DNA of 64,000 bases from contig CAZBMW010000012.1 in NCBI GenBank assembly GCA_964493425.1, forward strand, positions 3,098 through 67,097, given 5' to 3'. Positions 54,004-63,055 of this stretch are shown in pieces (within the stretch, counting starts at the first letter, position 1; every line of letters starts with the position of its first letter). The notes below the pieces were generated by a model. That model ran no database searches, had not been told where the DNA came from, and saw only the letters and a program-made list of their open reading frames with translations. A program made the position numbers and the translations under genes. This stretch comes from CAYLMG01 sp964493425 (GTDB lineage Bacteria; Planctomycetota; Phycisphaerae; Sedimentisphaerales; Anaerobacaceae).

Positions 54004-55041
54004 ATGAATAAGTTCATTGTTATCGCTATGTTAGCTTCAATCGGCCTGGCCTGTATCAACAGCTGCACGTCCAACGACCACAAAACTCAAAGCATACCAT
54101 CGGTTGAGAGCACAAAAAAACAGCCGGATAATATTCAGCACAAGGAAGTTGACCCTAACAAAATCCCCGCACAGAAGGTACAAGCAGCGGTTCTTGAACC
54201 AAATCAGCCTGAGCAGGCCAAATATGAGCCGAACGAATCCGACGACTCAAATCTTCCGCAGCAAGTTGACTTCCACGAAAAATGTGCTCACATTCTGACC
54301 TCTTATGTCGACGGCGCAGGATTGGTCGACTATGAAAATCTCAAAAGAAAAAGAATCGAATTGAGAGACCTGCTCCAGGAATTTAGAGAGCTCGACGCAA
54401 ATGAATATAAGTCCTGGCCTAAAGAGGATAAAATCGCCTTCTGGATTAACGCTTACAACATCCACCTTCTTAATATTATTATAGAAAATTATCCGATTGA
54501 ATCTGATGCGTTTACACGATTTTTCAGGTGGCCGCCCGACAGCGTAAGATACATCGATAGGGAAGTCGGCGGAATCGAAAAGCAAAAGTTTAGTATTATG
54601 AAGGAAGAATTTACTCTGGAACGTATCGAAAATCGCTTTTTCCACAAACAGTTCAACGAACCAAAAGCATTTTTTGCACTATTCCACGGCGGCCTGTCAG
54701 GTCCGCCTCTGCTTAATAAACCTTACTATGGTAAAACTCTCTATCAGCAGCTCGAAAAGCAAATCAGGAAAACCCTGTCATACTCCAAATCTTTTGCAAT
54801 CGATGCCGACAAACACGTTGTATATCTTCACGCAGTACTGCAGCCGACAAGTTGGTATGGACATTATTTCCTCGGTAAGTACAGAACTGATAAATGGTTC
54901 AAAGACCAGACGCCTGAGGTCAGGGCAGTTTTGAATTTCCTCACGGAATATCTCACCGAACAGCAGGTTAACTACCTCAAACTTCAAAACTACACTGTCA
55001 AATTTTCTCCCTACAACTGGAGACTGAACGAGAGAAGATAA
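54004..55041 (+). CDS. DUF547-domain lipoprotein
   Basis: 345 residues from the ATG at 54004; a lipobox follows (MLASIGLACINSC, Cys near 19). A Pro/Glu/Gln-rich linker runs from about 25 to 85. The DUF547 domain has KIAFWINAYNIHLLNIIIEN, FSIMKEEFTLERIEN, FFALFHGGLSGPPL and SWYGHYFLGK. The domain's biochemistry is not established; a papain-like or adhesive fold has been discussed. An in-frame ATG at 53935 would destroy the signal peptide, so the internal start is chosen. It stands alone between fabF and metK. Confidence 0.85.
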   Translation: MNKFIVIAMLASIGLACINSCTSNDHKTQSIPSVESTKKQPDNIQHKEVDPNKIPAQKVQAAVLEPNQPEQAKYEPNESDDSNLPQQVDFHEKCAHILTSYVDGAGLVDYENLKRKRIELRDLLQEFRELDANEYKSWPKEDKIAFWINAYNIHLLNIIIENYPIESDAFTRFFRWPPDSVRYIDREVGGIEKQKFSIMKEEFTLERIENRFFHKQFNEPKAFFALFHGGLSGPPLLNKPYYGKTLYQQLEKQIRKTLSYSKSFAIDADKHVVYLHAVLQPTSWYGHYFLGKYRTDKWFKDQTPEVRAVLNFLTEYLTEQQVNYLKLQNYTVKFSPYNWRLNERR

Positions 55042-55089
55042 CTTGACCAATTATAATATTAATATAATGATTCCCTTGCAATTTTCAGT

Positions 55090-55117
55090 TTGACAGAAGC
55101 AGATGATTTACTAAAAT
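55090..55117 (+). promoter_or_regulatory. Sigma-70-type promoter of metK
   Basis: TTGACA (55090-55095), 16-base spacer, TAAAAT (55112-55117), 56 bases before the metK start. No SAM riboswitch-like structure fits in the remaining leader. Confidence 0.65.
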
Positions 55118-55172
55118 TATGCTTTCTTCTTTATTTAATCGCAGGCTGCTCTTTTGAAAGGTCGAATAGAAA

Positions 55173-56369
55173 ATGACAAAAAAACATATTCATACAAATC
55201 CTCATTGTGATACGAACAGATACCTCTTTACGAGCGAATCGGTAACTATGGGACATCCCGACAAAATCGCCGACTGTATCTCCGACTCGGTCCTCGATGC
55301 GATGCTCGCTCAGGATAAAGCCAGCAGGGTCGCCTGCGAAACAATGGTCAAAACGTCAATGGTTCTCGTAGCCGGCGAAATAACATCCAAAGCCGTCGTC
55401 AATATCCCCGATGTCGTCCGTGACACAATCAAAAGAATTGGTTATACCGACCCTGAGATGGGATTCGACTATAAGAGCTGCACAGTCCTTGTTAACATCG
55501 AAAAACAGAGTCCCGACATCTCACAGGGCGTCACTGAAGGCACCGGCCTGCACGCCGAACAGGGCGCCGGTGACCAGGGCATTATGTTCGGCTACGCCTG
55601 CAGAGAAACACCTTCACTTATGCCCCTGCCAATTTCCCTCGCACACGATATCACGCTGAGACTCGAAAATGCCAGACTTTCGAAAAAGCTGGCCTGGCTG
55701 AGACCTGATGGTAAAAGCCAGGTAACCGTCGAATACGAAGATGGAAAACCTATGCGTATCCACACCGTCGTCGTTTCAGCTCAGCACGCCCCTTCAATCA
55801 AATATAAAGACTTAAAAAAACAAATCATCGAAAAGGTCATACTGCCGGTCCTTCCGAAAAAACTCGTCGATAAAAATATTATTTACCATATTAACCCGAC
55901 AGGCCGGTTCGTCCTCGGCGGCCCGTACGCCGATTGCGGCCTGACAGGAAGAAAAATCATCGTCGATACTTACGGCGGAAGAGGCAGTCACGGCGGCGGC
56001 TGTTTCAGCGGAAAAGACCCTTCCAAGGTTGACAGGACCGCCAGCTATATGGCCCGCTACATCGCCAAGAACATCGTCGCTGCCGGCCTTGCAGACGCCT
56101 GCGAAATTCAGCTCTCTTACGCAATCGGTGTGGCTGAGCCGGTTTCCGTCCTGATTAGTACCGAGAGGACTGCGAAGGTAAGCGAAAAAAAGATAAGTCA
56201 GCTCGTACGAAAGTTTTTCCCGCTTACGCCGAGGGGTATGATAGATTATTTGAAGCTGGACAGACCCATTTATTTCGACACTGCTCATGGCGGCCATTTC
56301 GGCCGAAACCTGCCAAACTTCACCTGGGAAAAAACCGATGTAGCCCCCAAACTCCGCAAGAGCGTTTAG
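55173..56369 (+). CDS. metK: S-adenosylmethionine synthase
   Basis: Makes SAM from methionine and ATP. 398 residues, with ESVTMGHPDKIADCISDSVLD (ATP-site His), GAGDQGIMFGYACRE, the phosphate-binding loop GGRGSHGGGCFSGKDPSKVD and the RTASYMARYIAKNIVAAGL helix. The sequence ends FTWEKTDVAPKLRKSV. It follows a promoter and has a weak GAAAGG ribosome site 12 bases upstream. It is convergent with the KAP ATPase gene. Confidence 0.96.
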   Translation: MTKKHIHTNPHCDTNRYLFTSESVTMGHPDKIADCISDSVLDAMLAQDKASRVACETMVKTSMVLVAGEITSKAVVNIPDVVRDTIKRIGYTDPEMGFDYKSCTVLVNIEKQSPDISQGVTEGTGLHAEQGAGDQGIMFGYACRETPSLMPLPISLAHDITLRLENARLSKKLAWLRPDGKSQVTVEYEDGKPMRIHTVVVSAQHAPSIKYKDLKKQIIEKVILPVLPKKLVDKNIIYHINPTGRFVLGGPYADCGLTGRKIIVDTYGGRGSHGGGCFSGKDPSKVDRTASYMARYIAKNIVAAGLADACEIQLSYAIGVAEPVSVLISTERTAKVSEKKISQLVRKFFPLTPRGMIDYLKLDRPIYFDTAHGGHFGRNLPNFTWEKTDVAPKLRKSV

Positions 56370-56478
56370 TCCCGCCGCCCTGCCCTGATCGAAGTCGAAA
56401 AGACGCAATACGAAACACGATTCACAAACCACTAACTACGATTTATGCTACCCCCTAAACCCAAATATTCCAAATTGC

Positions 56479-59400
56479 CTATTTCTTTTCCTCGGTGTTT
56501 TCTAAATCTTTTTGGTTTGTATCTTCTTCTTTAGTTTCGAGCACTAACTTCACGCCCAACTGCTTTCCACCGTCTTCAATAGCTGACAACCATTCCTGAT
56601 TAATGCTCTCCGACTTATGCTCTTCAGCATATTTTTGTTTTAAGAAAGGCTCCAGACGATTTCGTAGCCCTTCTTTTTCTGTTTTATCCCCTGATTTAAT
56701 CAAGGACTTATCATCCCTGAACAATATAATCATCCATTTCACTTCGTCCGCTTTTCCTCGATCTGCAATATCCATGCAGGCCTGACTTATAAACCGCTTT
56801 TTTACACTCCTGTCTGCTTCCTGAATCGCGATTCGTAATTCATCTCTATACAGAGCCACAAGATCCAGTACTGGTTTTCGGACGTCTGACAGTACGTCTG
56901 GCAATTGTCGCCTGAATAGCTCACGTTCAGCATCACTCAGTCCATCAAGAAGCTTCGACCAGGACTGCCCTAAACGTTTGACCTTCACCTTCCCGGTTAA
57001 TACGAGACGAGCATGTTCGATAAGAGCATCGACAAATTTGTTGTCGAGATTCGGTTTATATTCTTGATTTACCAGCTCGATAACTATATCCAACATCCAA
57101 TCTTCATTCTGAAGCTGTTCCAGCCACTGATCTCGATTTAGGCACATCTTGATTTCCTGGCAGAGTTTGTTCGCTAGGCTTTTTGTATCCAAATCTTCAT
57201 CTTTTAGGGCAATGTGATAAGCGTGCCCAAACTCAATATTCGTTTGACGATCTTGCAGAGCACTTAACAAATTCCCGTCTGTCTTTTTAAGTAATTGTCC
57301 AACCCGCGTTTCGTAGGGATTGATTTCATCATCTTCTTCTTTGTCCAAGTTCGACTTGACAAGTGAATGACAAGAAATAAACCTGTCAGTGTTCAAATAG
57401 TCGTTATTATTATCCTGGTCAACCAGTTTCCTTAGAATAACAGCCATGCACTCCGACGTAGCAGAATCTGTACCCTGCACAGATTTGTCTATATCTTCAA
57501 GCCAATCTAATTCGATGCAATATTTGGCAATATTCTGAGTTATATTCTCATCAGGGTTATCTAAGAGTTCATGGTATTTTTGCTGACCATTATAAGCTGC
57601 ATGATTCGGTTCGAATTTCGGTGCGGGATAATACATGAAGATTGTACCGAGACAATACGCTGCACATGAAGGCTGTCCATGATGTTTATGCAGAAGTTCG
57701 AAAACACGCCCATCTTCAGCAATCCGTCTAAGCTTCGCCTCAAACAAATCCTCCTCTTGCCGTTCATACAGAATCCGGAGGACGTATTCTGTTGCATCGT
57801 GAGCTAAATTTGGCTTGATAGCCGTTTCAAGGCCCAATGCAACTCTCTCTAAATCCTTTGGTGCCCAACAATTCATTTGGAGAATCCCAGAGACAATATC
57901 GATGTCAATTGCTCGAATAGCCCCTTGTTCTATTTTCGCTAGATATGCGTTCAGGTATTTTTCCGAGACACTATCTGACGGGCAGAAAAATTTAAGTACC
58001 TCTTTGCCGCTTGGTTCAGCTATGACGAGTTCGAGGATTTTTAGATATGTCTCGCTATTGGGCATCACTAGCTGTAACGTTGGATCAAAATCTGGACGAG
58101 ATGCGAGACTTAGGATTATTTTTACTGCCCCCCCAACCCAGGAGCACATCTTCTTATCAAGGTCTTTAATCGCACCACTTTCATCTTCGGTTAGCTTAAT
58201 AGACACTTTGTTTCTAATAGATTCCGATATTCCACCTTTAAATTTTATAAGACGGATTATGTGATCAGCACTTTTCTTATTCAACAGTCCCCCAATCCCC
58301 CAATCCTTTTCCGGTGAACTTTCAATGCACTTAGCAAGGCACCTAACATTCTGTCGAATATGCCAAGATGCATCTTCTGCTGTATAGCCGCCAAAGGCAG
58401 CAGAGAACTTTAGTAATTCTGCGGTGCCTAGGCTCGGAGCATTATCCCGCACATATCGGTCGCAACACTGCGGGGCCCCAGTGTTTTCGAGGAGCGATTT
58501 TAAACCCTCAGAGTCCCCTTTACCAAGATACTCTCTAATCAACGGCTCATAAAGAACCTCAGCAGCATCCTTCCGCAACACACCAAAATGAACGGCCGCT
58601 AGTCCCCGTTTCCAATCCTCACCAACAAAATCAATAAAAAGCTTCTCGTTCTCTGGCTGCCATCCAACTAGATTGTTCAACATCGCGGGCTTCGACAATT
58701 CACTCCCAACATATAAGGCAATTTCTTCGAGAGAAACATCGGGATAGTGTTGGTGTGCCAGCGCAACCATACGGTTGATATAAAGTTTCATCTCACGAGG
58801 TGTGGGAAGTTTTCGACCGTAACCTGGAAGTCCCTGTATCCTGAAGATATGATACGTCGCATGGATAGTATCTTCATCTTGGTTTGGGAAAGCTTCACAT
58901 AGCCGTTTTTTAAAGTAATCCTCCCACCGCGACGCTAAGGGTTGGGCTATCCGGTAGCGCACTCTGAAGCTTTTCTCCTTAAACGCCCGCGATAATCCGT
59001 CTTCTTTGTTTTCGGCCCATAACTTCACGATAGAAGTCGGATCGTACGGAACAGTCAACCATACTCGCTGTGAAATTTCTCTTTCTTGTTTATTATGACT
59101 TTCTAGGAACGTCGTCATAGTTCCCCATATCTTTCTTGCTGTTTCAGGTTCTACCCTATCGATGTTATCAACCACTAAAACCAGTTTTCGTTCATTTCCT
59201 CTTAATACTAAATTTAGAATTTCCCAATAATATTTCCTAAATTCAATTGACGTTGGTTCAGGACTTCTTTGCGTTGTATGTCTTGTTGTTTCTTTATTTT
59301 TTCCAATAAACTCTGCAATCATTTCTTTGAGATCTTTCCCTTGATGCATGTACTTCAAAATCATGAAAAATAGATATAAAGGAGCCGCACATAGTAACAA

Positions 59401-60135
59401 ACCGAAAAATATTTTAAGTAACCAATGGTTAAATTGAGTATAGAAGACCAAGCCACTAGGCATTAATAGGGTTAATACCGCAAACGTTATTCCTTTTTTG
59501 GAAATTATGGGTTTTGAATCGATTGTGCTATGTTCTAGTCTAAGGCTGATTATTTCACAAATTTCATCTGGCCTGCATTGGGGCTTTTTGTCACAGGCTT
59601 CACACTCTTCATATCTTTTTTCACAATCACTTGGTCTGTGATGTAACCATTGTTCTCTACCGCTTGATTTGCATTGTAAGTATGAAATTAGTTCTTCTAG
59701 AAATGCTCTTTTTAGTGGATCGCCTTGGTGTTCCCATGCATCGAAAGTAAACACTCGGATATTATTATTCCCTTTCCACCGTCTTTCAAGCATCTTGACG
59801 ATGCTCGATTTTCCGCTTCCCCACGTCCCTTCTAGACCAATGGTCGCTCCCCTCTCACCAATTTCAATCTGCTCGGCGATATTCTGCGCGACACGCTTGT
59901 GCGTTCCGAATTCGTCCAACTCGACAGGGTCATCTGGTAAAAAATGGAATTCGTTCTTTGGTATATCCTGTAACCGTTGTGTTTCATCTGGCTTATCATT
60001 ATCTTCAGCTTTAATTTTCTCTTTTGGTTCTGGATGCAATTTTTCAACCTTACTTTGTGCGCCTTTCTTATCATCAATCTTTTGTTCTTGTATGTTTACC
60101 GTATCGCTAATATTGTTAATATTTTCGCTTTTCAT
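56479..60135 (-). CDS. Large KAP-family P-loop NTPase with embedded membrane helices
   Basis: 1218 residues. After a charged, low-complexity N-terminus (1-60) comes a KAP domain: Walker A GTWGSGKSSIVKML (103-116) and FTFDAWEHQGDPLKRAFLEELI. Two membrane helices sit inside the ATPase domain (about 214-260), then Walker B KLVLVVDNIDRVEPETARKI (317-336). A cysteine cluster, C171-x6-C178-x2-C181-x5-C187, precedes the helices. The C-terminal 700 residues are helical, HEAT-like by eye. KAP proteins include Kidins220 and the phage-exclusion protein PifA, so antiphage function is possible. It stands alone, with no partner gene on either side. Confidence 0.82.
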   Translation of the reverse strand: MKSENINNISDTVNIQEQKIDDKKGAQSKVEKLHPEPKEKIKAEDNDKPDETQRLQDIPKNEFHFLPDDPVELDEFGTHKRVAQNIAEQIEIGERGATIGLEGTWGSGKSSIVKMLERRWKGNNNIRVFTFDAWEHQGDPLKRAFLEELISYLQCKSSGREQWLHHRPSDCEKRYEECEACDKKPQCRPDEICEIISLRLEHSTIDSKPIISKKGITFAVLTLLMPSGLVFYTQFNHWLLKIFFGLLLCAAPLYLFFMILKYMHQGKDLKEMIAEFIGKNKETTRHTTQRSPEPTSIEFRKYYWEILNLVLRGNERKLVLVVDNIDRVEPETARKIWGTMTTFLESHNKQEREISQRVWLTVPYDPTSIVKLWAENKEDGLSRAFKEKSFRVRYRIAQPLASRWEDYFKKRLCEAFPNQDEDTIHATYHIFRIQGLPGYGRKLPTPREMKLYINRMVALAHQHYPDVSLEEIALYVGSELSKPAMLNNLVGWQPENEKLFIDFVGEDWKRGLAAVHFGVLRKDAAEVLYEPLIREYLGKGDSEGLKSLLENTGAPQCCDRYVRDNAPSLGTAELLKFSAAFGGYTAEDASWHIRQNVRCLAKCIESSPEKDWGIGGLLNKKSADHIIRLIKFKGGISESIRNKVSIKLTEDESGAIKDLDKKMCSWVGGAVKIILSLASRPDFDPTLQLVMPNSETYLKILELVIAEPSGKEVLKFFCPSDSVSEKYLNAYLAKIEQGAIRAIDIDIVSGILQMNCWAPKDLERVALGLETAIKPNLAHDATEYVLRILYERQEEDLFEAKLRRIAEDGRVFELLHKHHGQPSCAAYCLGTIFMYYPAPKFEPNHAAYNGQQKYHELLDNPDENITQNIAKYCIELDWLEDIDKSVQGTDSATSECMAVILRKLVDQDNNNDYLNTDRFISCHSLVKSNLDKEEDDEINPYETRVGQLLKKTDGNLLSALQDRQTNIEFGHAYHIALKDEDLDTKSLANKLCQEIKMCLNRDQWLEQLQNEDWMLDIVIELVNQEYKPNLDNKFVDALIEHARLVLTGKVKVKRLGQSWSKLLDGLSDAERELFRRQLPDVLSDVRKPVLDLVALYRDELRIAIQEADRSVKKRFISQACMDIADRGKADEVKWMIILFRDDKSLIKSGDKTEKEGLRNRLEPFLKQKYAEEHKSESINQEWLSAIEDGGKQLGVKLVLETKEEDTNQKDLENTEEKK

Positions 60136-60383
60136 GATGTGTTTACTCCACGAATATTATAATAACTCAGCATTTGTCCGATCAAGCTTAAAAGCCACTC
60201 AAAAACACAATTCCCGTCAAAGCAAATTCGTGCTAATCTTTGGTTATACACTACCCAGATTTTTCAAATCCGTCAATACCCCAAAAACTTGCTGTATTAG
60301 GTGGATTCCGCAACTAAAGCCTGAGAACTAAGGAATCAAAACTCGCCCTTTCTGTGAATCCTGTGCAAAAAAATAAATTTTTA
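60136..60383. other. Intergenic region upstream of the KAP gene
   Basis: About 250 bases without a coding frame I can support on either strand, apart from short overlaps. It must hold the minus-strand KAP promoter, which I could not locate with confidence. The 60384-60684 part contains an orphan leader and low-complexity repeats. Confidence 0.45.
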
Positions 60384-60508
60384 TTGAACATATCGCCTTA
60401 ACTGATATAATACCCTTGTGTGTTAGCAAACACACGTTTGCGGAGGTCCGCACGGTTCAGAACAGCAGTTCACGTCAAATTGTTTACAACTTCTTTTCAA
60501 TTAAGGAG
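60384..60508 (+). promoter_or_regulatory. Promoter plus three-hairpin leader and ribosome site without a gene
   Basis: TTGAAC (60384-60389), 16-base spacer, TATAAT (60406-60411). From the expected start of transcription come three hairpins: GTGTGTT/AACACAC (60418-60435), TGCGGA/TCCGCA (60439-60452) and GAAC/GTTC (60460-60471). Hairpins 1 and 3 share an AGCA loop. AAGGAG follows at 60503-60508, but no start codon is correctly placed, and the sequence passes into repeats. Confidence 0.6.
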
Positions 60509-60564
60509 TTACTTAACAATAATAAATCATAAATCGTAATTAATAAATTAAAAACAGGGATTTG

Positions 60565-60655
60565 CCAATGTTCTATAACCAATTCGCTAATTCACTAATC
60601 AACCAATCCTCTAATCTTCTAATTCACCAATTCACTAATCCTCTAATTAACTCTC
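60565..60655. repeat. Low-complexity tandem array of AATTCACTAATC-like units
   Basis: Degenerate 8- to 12-base units (CCAATTCGCTAATTCACTAATC, ACCAATCCTCTAATC, and similar) repeated across about 90 bases. The style is related to 30683-30720. Its translation as protein is not meaningful. Confidence 0.6.
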
Positions 60656-60684
60656 AAAACCGAGCGCGCAAAAAAAACAAAAAT

Positions 60685-60858
60685 ATGCAAAACGAACCCA
60701 ATTTTAAAAATACTGAAATGATTGTAACTGCTTGTAATATAAGTACTTACGGCAATTTAATTGCCAAAAACACTCCCAAAAACAAAGCCAAACAAAGCCA
60801 ATTCAAACCCAATTTTAGCCCAAAATTGGCTTCGTTTTTTCCCAAATTGGCTTTGAAT
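60685..60858 (+). repeat. Dispersed repeat with CAAAGCCAA units, copy B
   Basis: Reads ATGCAAAACGAACCC, then CTTACGGCAATTTAATTGCC and CAAAGCCAAACAAAGCC, in the opposite orientation to copy A (29600-29773). Lengths are equal (174 bases). It contains the same hairpin zone (CAATTTT/AAAATTG). It ends 8 bases before the stop of the convergent nrnA gene. Confidence 0.8.
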
Positions 60859-60866
60859 TGCTGGCA

Positions 60867-61865
60867 TTATTTTAATTGTTTTTCGATTTCTGTTTTTATT
60901 GATTTTTTTGCTTCTTCCAATGTGCCCTGCAGGTGCACTCCCGAGGCTTCTTTGTGTCCGCCGCCGCCGAACTTCTGTGCAATTACGCGAACGTCAACGC
61001 CCCCCCTGCTTCGCAAGGAACATTTCACACGGCTGTCTTTTTGCTCGACAAAAAGTGCACAGACCTCTACGGTTTTGATTTTCTGGCATTCATCAATTAA
61101 ATTTTCCGTATCCTTGTACGCTGCGCCTGTTTGCTCGAAATCCTTCAATAATAAATGCTGCTCGGCGTATCTGCCGTCAAAGTGCAATTGCAATGTATTG
61201 AGCATAGCTGTCATAAGTTTGAATCTCGGCAGAGAAAAGCTCTGGTACATTTTATGGAACAGCTCTGCCGAGTTCACGCCGTATTCAATAAGCTCAGCTG
61301 TTGCCTTATGCACCCTGCTGTCGGTACTTGCGAACCTGAACCAGCCGGTATCGGTCGCTATAGCTACAAACAATGCCAGCGCGCTCTTTTTATTTATTTT
61401 CCAGCCGGCATACTTGAATAAATCATATATGATAAGTGCCGTCGCCGCGGCCTTCGTATCGACCAGCTCGACGTTGCCGAGGCTGTCACTGGTTATGTGG
61501 TGGTCGAATACGAGGACAGGTGTTTTATTTTGTGCGAGAAAATCGGCTAAGGCATCTAATTGTCTGCGGCTGTTAGTATCGGCGATGATGAGCAAGTCCG
61601 GCTGGAAGAATGAGCCGTCTTTCAACTGTTCGATATTGAAATCCTTATCGAGGACAGACGGCTTTTCAGTGAATAAGAATTCGTACCATTCGGGCAGTTC
61701 TGACGTCAGTATGATTTTTGCGTCTTTTCCGATGGATTTCAGCATTTCGGTTAGTGCGACGACGCAGCCGCAGGCGTCGCCGTCCGGCCTGGTATGCGTT
61801 GTTATAAGAACCTTGCGAGCAGCTTTAATCAAATCCACAGCTTTTTGCATAATGTCAGAATTCAT
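60867..61865 (-). CDS. nrnA: NrnA-type DHH/DHHA1 phosphoesterase (oligoribonuclease / pAp phosphatase)
   Basis: 332 residues from the ATG at 61865; a TTG at 61889 would add eight residues without a better ribosome site. Motifs in order: LITTHTRPDGDACGC, LLIIADTNSRRQLDAL, the DHH signature LVFDHHITSD, the AIATDTGWFRFAS segment and the DHHA1 GGGGHKEASG end. It degrades nanoRNA and converts pAp to AMP in the cytoplasm. It lies 63 bases downstream of ribF on the same strand, consistent with the common rbfA-nrnA-truB-ribF neighbourhood. Confidence 0.94.
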   Translation of the reverse strand: MNSDIMQKAVDLIKAARKVLITTHTRPDGDACGCVVALTEMLKSIGKDAKIILTSELPEWYEFLFTEKPSVLDKDFNIEQLKDGSFFQPDLLIIADTNSRRQLDALADFLAQNKTPVLVFDHHITSDSLGNVELVDTKAAATALIIYDLFKYAGWKINKKSALALFVAIATDTGWFRFASTDSRVHKATAELIEYGVNSAELFHKMYQSFSLPRFKLMTAMLNTLQLHFDGRYAEQHLLLKDFEQTGAAYKDTENLIDECQKIKTVEVCALFVEQKDSRVKCSLRSRGGVDVRVIAQKFGGGGHKEASGVHLQGTLEEAKKSIKTEIEKQLK

Positions 61866-61928
61866 AACTAAATCCAATCGTAAGTTCAAACAGGTTCAAA
61901 GTAAGAATTATAATTGTTTTGCCGCACT

Positions 61929-62897
61929 TTATAAATCGCGATTATTTAAAATATTTTTTGCTTTTTGGCAGTCTTTTGCGATTTGGTCTGCGAGGTCTTT
62001 TTCGGTTTCGAACTTCTGCTGGTCGCGAATTTTTTCGACAAAGTCAAAAGCGAGCCATTTATCTGTCAGGTCCCCTGCCCGGCTTAAAATATGTGCCTCT
62101 ATCGATAAAGGATGGTCAGGGCCGTAAGTAGCAGAGGTTCCAATACTGAATGCAGCAGGAATTGCGTTTTTGCTTTGACAGACAGAGTCTTCAGTTTGGC
62201 CGACTTCAACTGTTCCTGCGTAAACACCTTCAGCGGGGACGAGCTGATTTATTTGGCCGAGGTTTGCCGTCGGGAAGCCGAGCTGTTTTCCTTTGCCTCG
62301 GCCGGCGACAACCCTGCCGATGAGTCTGTAAGGTCTGGCGAGTGCGACGGCGGCATCGGCAACCTTGCCCTCGAGCAGAAGATTTCTGAGCAATGTGCTT
62401 GAAACTATTACCGAAGAGCCGATGGATAATTTGGCAGTTTGCTGCTCGACAGAGAGTACCTCGAAGCCGAATTCCGAGGCGAGATAAGTTAACGTGTGAA
62501 TATTTCCGCTTCGGCCAGAGCCGAAATGAAAGTCCTCACCTTCGACGATGACGGCTGGTGCGATGCCTTTTGCGAGAATTCTTTCGACGAAATCGCGGGC
62601 GGACAGGCTTAAAAGGTCTTTGTCACTTTTCAGCAGGAGCAGATAATCAGTACCGTTTTCGGCGAGCAGCTTTTGCTTTAATTGTAAGGTTGCAAGCCTT
62701 TCGGGAGCCATTTCAGGATGCAGGACTGTTACCGGATGTGGTTCAAAGGTTGCAACTACAAGGCTTGTATGTCTCTGGTCGGCCTTTTTACGGGCTGCTT
62801 GCAGGATTTTTCGATGGCCAATGTGGACGCCATCGAAATTACCGATTGATAATACTGTCTCTTTCGGCAGATTCTTATCGGAATCCAATATCTTCAT
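61929..62897 (-). CDS. ribF: Bifunctional riboflavin kinase/FAD synthetase
   Basis: 322 residues from the ATG at 62897, chosen because AAGGA lies 7 bases upstream (a TTG at 62918 would add seven residues). The N-terminal FAD synthetase domain has SIGNFDGVHIGHRKIL, VATFEPHPVTVLHP and VIVEGEDFHFGSGRSG. The C-terminal kinase domain has GRVVAGRGKGKQLGFPTANL and the VYAGTVEV strand. It makes FMN and FAD from riboflavin. Confidence 0.95.
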   Translation of the reverse strand: MKILDSDKNLPKETVLSIGNFDGVHIGHRKILQAARKKADQRHTSLVVATFEPHPVTVLHPEMAPERLATLQLKQKLLAENGTDYLLLLKSDKDLLSLSARDFVERILAKGIAPAVIVEGEDFHFGSGRSGNIHTLTYLASEFGFEVLSVEQQTAKLSIGSSVIVSSTLLRNLLLEGKVADAAVALARPYRLIGRVVAGRGKGKQLGFPTANLGQINQLVPAEGVYAGTVEVGQTEDSVCQSKNAIPAAFSIGTSATYGPDHPLSIEAHILSRAGDLTDKWLAFDFVEKIRDQQKFETEKDLADQIAKDCQKAKNILNNRDL

Positions 62898-63055
62898 TTT
62901 AAAATCCTTATTCGCCAATGTAAACTAGCTTGTATATTCTATGTTACATTGAAAACTGATATCAGGCAAGTGAACAGATTTGATTTTGTTGGTTAATATA
63001 ATACCGGAGAAGAACCTTCGTATAGCTGACTTTTGGTTTATGACTTGTTAGCCTG

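Noticed and set aside
55042..55172. SAM riboswitch upstream of metK
   Set aside because: The leader after the promoter is only about 50 bases and shows none of the conserved SAM-aptamer stems.
60565..60655. CRISPR array
   Set aside because: Units are too short, degenerate and without unique spacers; it is a low-complexity tandem array.
60562..62127. Long plus-strand open frame (521 codons)
   Set aside because: It runs through repeat copy B and then antisense to nrnA and ribF; its composition is that of an antisense shadow.
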